This document shows positions 60,570 through 64,000 of a DNA stretch of 64,000 nucleotides, one piece after another. The translations under genes and the position numbers were made by a program. The stretch's first letter is position 1. Each line of letters starts with the position of its first letter. Under the pieces are notes generated by a model. That model worked only from the letters and a program-made list of their open reading frames with translations, was not told where the DNA came from and did not search any database. This stretch comes from Ga0077555 sp964500805 (GTDB lineage: Bacteria; Pseudomonadota; Alphaproteobacteria; Rhizobiales; Hyphomicrobiaceae), in the NCBI GenBank assembly GCA_964500805.1, contig CAZCQH010000012.1:50872-114871 (forward strand). Direction: 5' to 3'.

Positions 60570-61877
60570 ATGATGATGCCACAGCAGAACCAGCACCACG
60601 ACACGTTTTCTCTGAAGAAGCACGTGATCCTGGCCGCCGGTATCATGAGCTTTCTGGTGTTTGGTGTCGGCGGCTGGGCTGCCTCGGCAACGCTCTCCGG
60701 TGCCGTGATTGCCCCAGGGCAATTCGTGGTCGAGCGGAACGTCAAGAAGGTGCAGCACAGCTACGGCGGCATCATCGCGGAGATCAACGTCAAGAACGGT
60801 GATCGCGTCAGCGCCGGTGACGTCGTGTTGCGCCTGGATCCGACGCAGATCAAGGCCGAGCTCGGCGTCATCAGATCTCAGCTCATCGAGTTGATAGCAC
60901 GAAATGCGCGCCTGGCCGCCGAGCGCGACGGCAAGGCAACGATCGTGTTTCCAAACGGCTTCGAACAGAGCAGCCCGGAAGCCGCCGACGCCGCTAAGGG
61001 CGAAGTTCGCCTGTTCGAGGAAGGCCGCAAGACCAAGGACAGTCAGAAGGAGCAGCTGCGCCTCAAGATCGAGCAGACGAAGGACGAGATCCAGGGACTG
61101 AACGCCCAGCGTGATGCCAAGACCGGTGAGCTGGAAGTCGTGCAGAAGGAGCTCTCTCAAGTCAAAGGCCTGCACGATAAGCAGCTGACGACGGCTCAGC
61201 GCGTCAACACGCTCGACCGGGAGGAGAAACGCCTGTCTGGCGAGCGCGGCGGCCTGACCGCACAGATCGCCCGTGCCAACAGCCAAATCTCCGAGATTCG
61301 GGTGCAGATCCTGGGCATCGACGAGAACACCAAGGTCAATGCCCAGCGCGAGCTGCGCACAGCGGAAGCGCGGATCGCCGAGCTTCTCGAGCGGGAGGTC
61401 GCCGCCAAGGACAAGCTCAATCGCATCGACATTCGAGCACCGCGAACCGGCGTCGTCCACGAGCTCGCCGTGCACACGGTAGGCGGCGTGATCACGACTG
61501 CCGAGCAACTGATGCTCATAGTTCCAGAAGATGACGGTCTCGCTGTCCAGGCGCGGATCCAGCCTAACGATATCGATCATGTCGTTGCTGGCCGGCCCGC
61601 GCGACTGAGGCTCTCGGCGTTCAATCAGGCGGAGACACCTGAGCTGTCGGGCGTAGTGTCGACCGTATCGGGCGATGTGACCAATGATCCGAAGTCGGGC
61701 ATGAGCTATTACGTGATCCGCCTCGAGATCGACGCAGAATCGAAGAAGCAGATTGCGAACCTCAAGCTGGTACCTGGCATGCCGGTTGAGGTCTTCATGG
61801 CAACGGGCGAACGGACACCACTCTCCTATCTGATGAAGCCGCTGGCAGACCAGATGAAGCGCGCCTTCCGCGAATGA
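60570..61877 (+). CDS. Type I secretion membrane-fusion protein (HlyD/PrtE family)
   Basis: The 435-residue periplasmic adaptor has an N-terminal membrane helix (VILAAGIMSFLVFGVGGWAA, about 19-38), a split lipoyl domain (VVERNVKKVQHSYGGIIAEI and RAPRTGVVHELAVHTVGGVI), a long alpha-helical coiled-coil hairpin between them (about 80-285, with EQLRLKIEQTKDEIQGLNAQ), and a beta-barrel end with VSTVSGDVTNDPKSGMSYYV and LKLVPGMPVEVFMATGERTP, the HlyD family signature. It bridges the ABC protein and a TolC-like channel. ATG 60570 was used; GTG 60555 is in frame with no ribosome site. It is the last gene of the T1SS operon. Confidence 0.94.
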   Translation: MMMPQQNQHHDTFSLKKHVILAAGIMSFLVFGVGGWAASATLSGAVIAPGQFVVERNVKKVQHSYGGIIAEINVKNGDRVSAGDVVLRLDPTQIKAELGVIRSQLIELIARNARLAAERDGKATIVFPNGFEQSSPEAADAAKGEVRLFEEGRKTKDSQKEQLRLKIEQTKDEIQGLNAQRDAKTGELEVVQKELSQVKGLHDKQLTTAQRVNTLDREEKRLSGERGGLTAQIARANSQISEIRVQILGIDENTKVNAQRELRTAEARIAELLEREVAAKDKLNRIDIRAPRTGVVHELAVHTVGGVITTAEQLMLIVPEDDGLAVQARIQPNDIDHVVAGRPARLRLSAFNQAETPELSGVVSTVSGDVTNDPKSGMSYYVIRLEIDAESKKQIANLKLVPGMPVEVFMATGERTPLSYLMKPLADQMKRAFRE

Positions 61878-62131
61878 TGGCCGATTGGCCAGCAGCTTGG
61901 AGTCGCGCGCCCGCTCGCGGCTATTCCATGTGTTGCAGCTGCGCATTTCGAGGCCCCAGCGGTCGTTAGATTGCCTCGGCGGCCCACAAGCCCGGCCGTT
62001 GACGGACGGCTCGCACCGCTTCGCGCGCGGCAATCGCTCCGGCATCGTTTGGTTCCATTGGACATGCTCAGTGGATTTGGCGGCGCGCCACGCGGTCTGT
62101 TAGCATCGAGCTCTGCTGAATGGAGGAACTG

Positions 62132-63571
62132 ATGCTCGGTGACGACAGTGCCTGGTGGTCGGCGGCCGAGACGGCGCGGCGGATCGCGGCAAAGGAGATT
62201 TCCGCGGTCGAGGTGATGCGCGCGACGTTGGCGCGGGCGGAGCGGGCGCAACCGGTTCTCAACTGCTTCATCACGATTTGTGCCGACGAGGCACTGCGCG
62301 ATGCGGCGGCGATCGACGCAAAAATTGCACGAGGCGAGAGCGCGGGAGCTCTCGGTGGCGTGCCCCTGCATGTGAAGGACTTGGTGAACACCAAGGATGT
62401 CAGGACGACGTTCGGCTCGTTCGTCCACGAGCACAACGTACCGGCTCAGGATCAAGTGTGCATCGCACGGCTGAAAGCGGCAGGCGCGGTTCTGTTCGCC
62501 AAGACGACGACGCCAGAGTTCGGACACATGCCCTGGACCGAGGCACCGCTGTTTGGACGCACGCGCAATGCCTGGGATTCGACGCGAACTTCCGGCGGAT
62601 CGTCGGGCGGCGCGGCTGTGGCGTGCGCGGCCGGAATCGGACCGCTGGCCGTAGCGACGGACGCCGGCGGCTCGACGCGCATTCCGGCGGCGTGCAATGG
62701 CGTCGTCGGCATCAAGCAGTCGATCGGTCTCATCCCGCACGACACCGCGCCCGACGCCTTCTCGAACATGAGCTACATCACGCCGACGACGCGGACGGTG
62801 ATGGACACGGCCTTGATGCTGGAGGCGATGGCTGGCTGGCATCCGAGCGATCCGCACTCCTATGGCATGCCGACGACCGGGTTCGTTGCGGCGGCGCGGG
62901 CGGAAGGCGACTTGCAGGGCTTGCGCGTGGCATGGCGACCGTATCTGGCGAACGCGATCGCCGACACCGAGTATCTATCGCGATGCGAAGGGATGGCCGG
63001 GCTGCTCGGCGAGTTTGGCGCGGTCGTGGAGCCAATGGGCGACGACTTGGAGCCGACAGAGCCGTTCTGGCTGACGATGTCGACCGCGCTCTGGAACGCG
63101 CGCTTTGCCGACCTGTTACCACGGTGGGGCAACAAGATTTCCCCAACGTTGATGCGACAGATGCAGGGCGGCGAGAAGATGAGCGGCGAGGATGTGGGCC
63201 GCGCACTGATCGACCGCACGAAACTCTATCGCCGCGTCCAGGGCTGGTTCGAGCGGTTCGATGTAATTGCCATGCCGACATTGTCGCGCACCGCGCTCGG
63301 CATCGACGAGAACCTGTTCGGCGAGATCGAGATCGAGGGTAAACCCGCGGGCAAGGTGCGCCGCGCTTGGTATCCCTACACGCACCCGTTCAATCTCACC
63401 GGCAATCCCGCGATTTGCATTCCCGCGGGCATGCACAGCGACGGATTGCCGGTGTCGCTGCAGCTCGTGGGGCGGCGCGGTGAGGATGCGCGGCTGCTCA
63501 GAATCGCGGCGCTGCTGGAGGCGGCGCGGCCGTGGGGCGAGCTGAGGCCGGAGGTGGCGGGGCTTGCGTGA
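62132..63571 (+). CDS. Amidase (amidase signature family)
   Basis: The 479-residue Ser-cisSer-Lys hydrolase has Lys82 in GVPLHVKDLVNTKD, the glycine-rich signature TSGGSSGGAAVACAAG with Ser157, and the nucleophile Ser181 in ATDAGGSTRIPAA. GatA relatives act in Glu-tRNA amidotransferase, but no gatB/C genes accompany this one, so it hydrolyses a small amide. GGAGG lies 5 bases before ATG 62132, which decides this start over ATG 62120 (whose ribosome site would be missing). It stands alone downstream of the T1SS operon. Confidence 0.93.
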   Translation: MLGDDSAWWSAAETARRIAAKEISAVEVMRATLARAERAQPVLNCFITICADEALRDAAAIDAKIARGESAGALGGVPLHVKDLVNTKDVRTTFGSFVHEHNVPAQDQVCIARLKAAGAVLFAKTTTPEFGHMPWTEAPLFGRTRNAWDSTRTSGGSSGGAAVACAAGIGPLAVATDAGGSTRIPAACNGVVGIKQSIGLIPHDTAPDAFSNMSYITPTTRTVMDTALMLEAMAGWHPSDPHSYGMPTTGFVAAARAEGDLQGLRVAWRPYLANAIADTEYLSRCEGMAGLLGEFGAVVEPMGDDLEPTEPFWLTMSTALWNARFADLLPRWGNKISPTLMRQMQGGEKMSGEDVGRALIDRTKLYRRVQGWFERFDVIAMPTLSRTALGIDENLFGEIEIEGKPAGKVRRAWYPYTHPFNLTGNPAICIPAGMHSDGLPVSLQLVGRRGEDARLLRIAALLEAARPWGELRPEVAGLA

Positions 63572-63572
63572 A

Positions 63573-63593
63573 CAGGAGCACTTGTCGCTCCTG
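63573..63593. terminator. Hairpin after the amidase gene
   Basis: CAGGAGC (63573-63579) and GCTCCTG (63587-63593) form a perfect 7-bp stem with a 7-base loop, starting two bases after the amidase stop. Only GGTCGATTTGG follows, so termination would be weak. Confidence 0.45.
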
Positions 63594-63823
63594 GTCGATT
63601 TGGCGCGTGATTTGAGGCTCTGCTGGACAAGACGCCGGCGCGCAGACTGGAGGCTCTTCAGGTGCGAGATCGAGGACATTTAAGACGGAACGGCTCGCCG
63701 TATCGCGAAGCGGAAGCGGGTTGCCGGTTGAGCCCGATGCTTCGAAGTCTGGCTCGTCGCGATACGGCGGCGGTAAGGTTGATTTGCTAGGCATTCTTTC
63801 AAAAAGCCGCGGAGCGTGGCAAA

Positions 63824-64000
63824 GTGCTCTCGTTCCGGTTCACGGAGGGGGCGCTTCTAGAGGCGATCCTGAAAGCGGCCGGGATGCAGGTCTGGGAAGC
63901 GGTCTCGCACGCCGCGTGCCCGGAGGCTCCGCCCCGTCGCCTGGCCCGATCGTGCCCCAGGCCGTGGTGTAATGGGCCGGTCATGGCCCGAGCTCGATGT
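63824..64000 (+). other. Possible truncated reading frame running off the right edge
   Basis: From GTG 63824 a frame stays open to the end (59 codons), beginning VLSFRFTEGALLEAILKAAG. GGAG lies 9-12 bases upstream. I recognise no family, and the latter half is Arg/Cys/Pro-rich, which looks more like chance open frame or a decayed gene. The rest of 63594-63823 shows nothing. Confidence 0.25.

Noticed and set aside
60387..62045. A 552-codon minus-strand frame opposite hlyD
   Set aside because: The HlyD reading has full domain support on the plus strand; the minus frame has none.
1..64000. Looked for CRISPR arrays, integrases, transposases, phage genes and toxin-antitoxin pairs
   Set aside because: No regularly spaced direct repeats and no such proteins were found in any frame; the window reads as core and catabolic chromosome.

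Overview
The window is GC-rich, densely coded alphaproteobacterial chromosome. Its gene content points to the order Hyphomicrobiales (Rhizobiales): a GNAT gene feeding into a short obgE, trxB followed by a LysR gene, Hsp20 paired with DUF1150 behind a ROSE-type RNA thermometer, a C93 transglutaminase-like peptidase, a phasin, and a PrtD-type type I secretion ABC protein. There are no rRNA or tRNA genes, no CRISPR array and no complete mobile element. Genus cannot be fixed from the sequence alone.

Region by region. 1-4.2 kb: the 3' end of a multicopper oxidase, a SCO1-cytochrome c-histidine-rich fusion protein, and a type II secretion satellite (gspK, a small secreted Cys/Tyr-rich protein, prepilin peptidase gspO, gspG). 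4.3-6.6 kb: an SDR, an APH-like kinase and a DUF6285 protein in an operon that resembles the lvaD-lvaA-lvaB part of 4-hydroxyacyl-CoA catabolism. 6.6-9.9 kb (minus strand): obgE, a GNAT and an RtcB-like RNA ligase. 10-13 kb: a Tat-exported binding protein and a fused two-domain permease of the iron/thiamine ABC class. 13-23 kb: enoyl-CoA hydratase, 3-hydroxyacyl-CoA dehydrogenase, an SMP-30 lactonase, MmgE/PrpD, a 3-hydroxyisobutyrate dehydrogenase-like protein, an HCCA-isomerase-like DsbA protein, a VOC protein, trxB and LysR. 23-25 kb: a tandem PilZ protein and a C93 peptidase. 25-34 kb: an APH-like kinase next to an ACAD10/11-like dehydrogenase, then assorted catabolic and redox genes, including a cytosolic DMSO-reductase-family molybdoenzyme. 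34-36.5 kb: a sensorless histidine kinase, a phasin, and the RpoH/ROSE-controlled hsp20-DUF1150 pair. 36.5-44.8 kb: a nucleotide-sugar epimerase, cytochrome b561, a RibD-type reductase, a YfhO-like membrane protein, ribA, and a GtrA/ChbG-HpnK/GT2 cassette. 44.9-54.5 kb: the main type II secretion locus, gspEFHIJ divergent from gspLM(N/C)D. 54.5-62 kb: an orphan LuxR-type response regulator, a long gene-poor stretch, then a type I secretion operon (ABC protein, RTX protein, HlyD). 62-64 kb: an amidase and an unresolved right edge.

How the parts fit. The type II secretion system is split in a complementary way: the genes missing from the main cluster (gspG, gspK, gspO) are those in the satellite about 41 kb away, where they follow a copper oxidase and its likely copper chaperone. 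The fatty-acid-type genes could together process 4-hydroxyacyl-CoAs by phosphorylation and elimination, then hydration and 3-OH oxidation; this is inference. The GT2, ChbG/HpnK deacetylase, GtrA flippase and YfhO-like genes look like a lipid-linked aminosugar pathway of the NaxD/Arn kind, also inferred.
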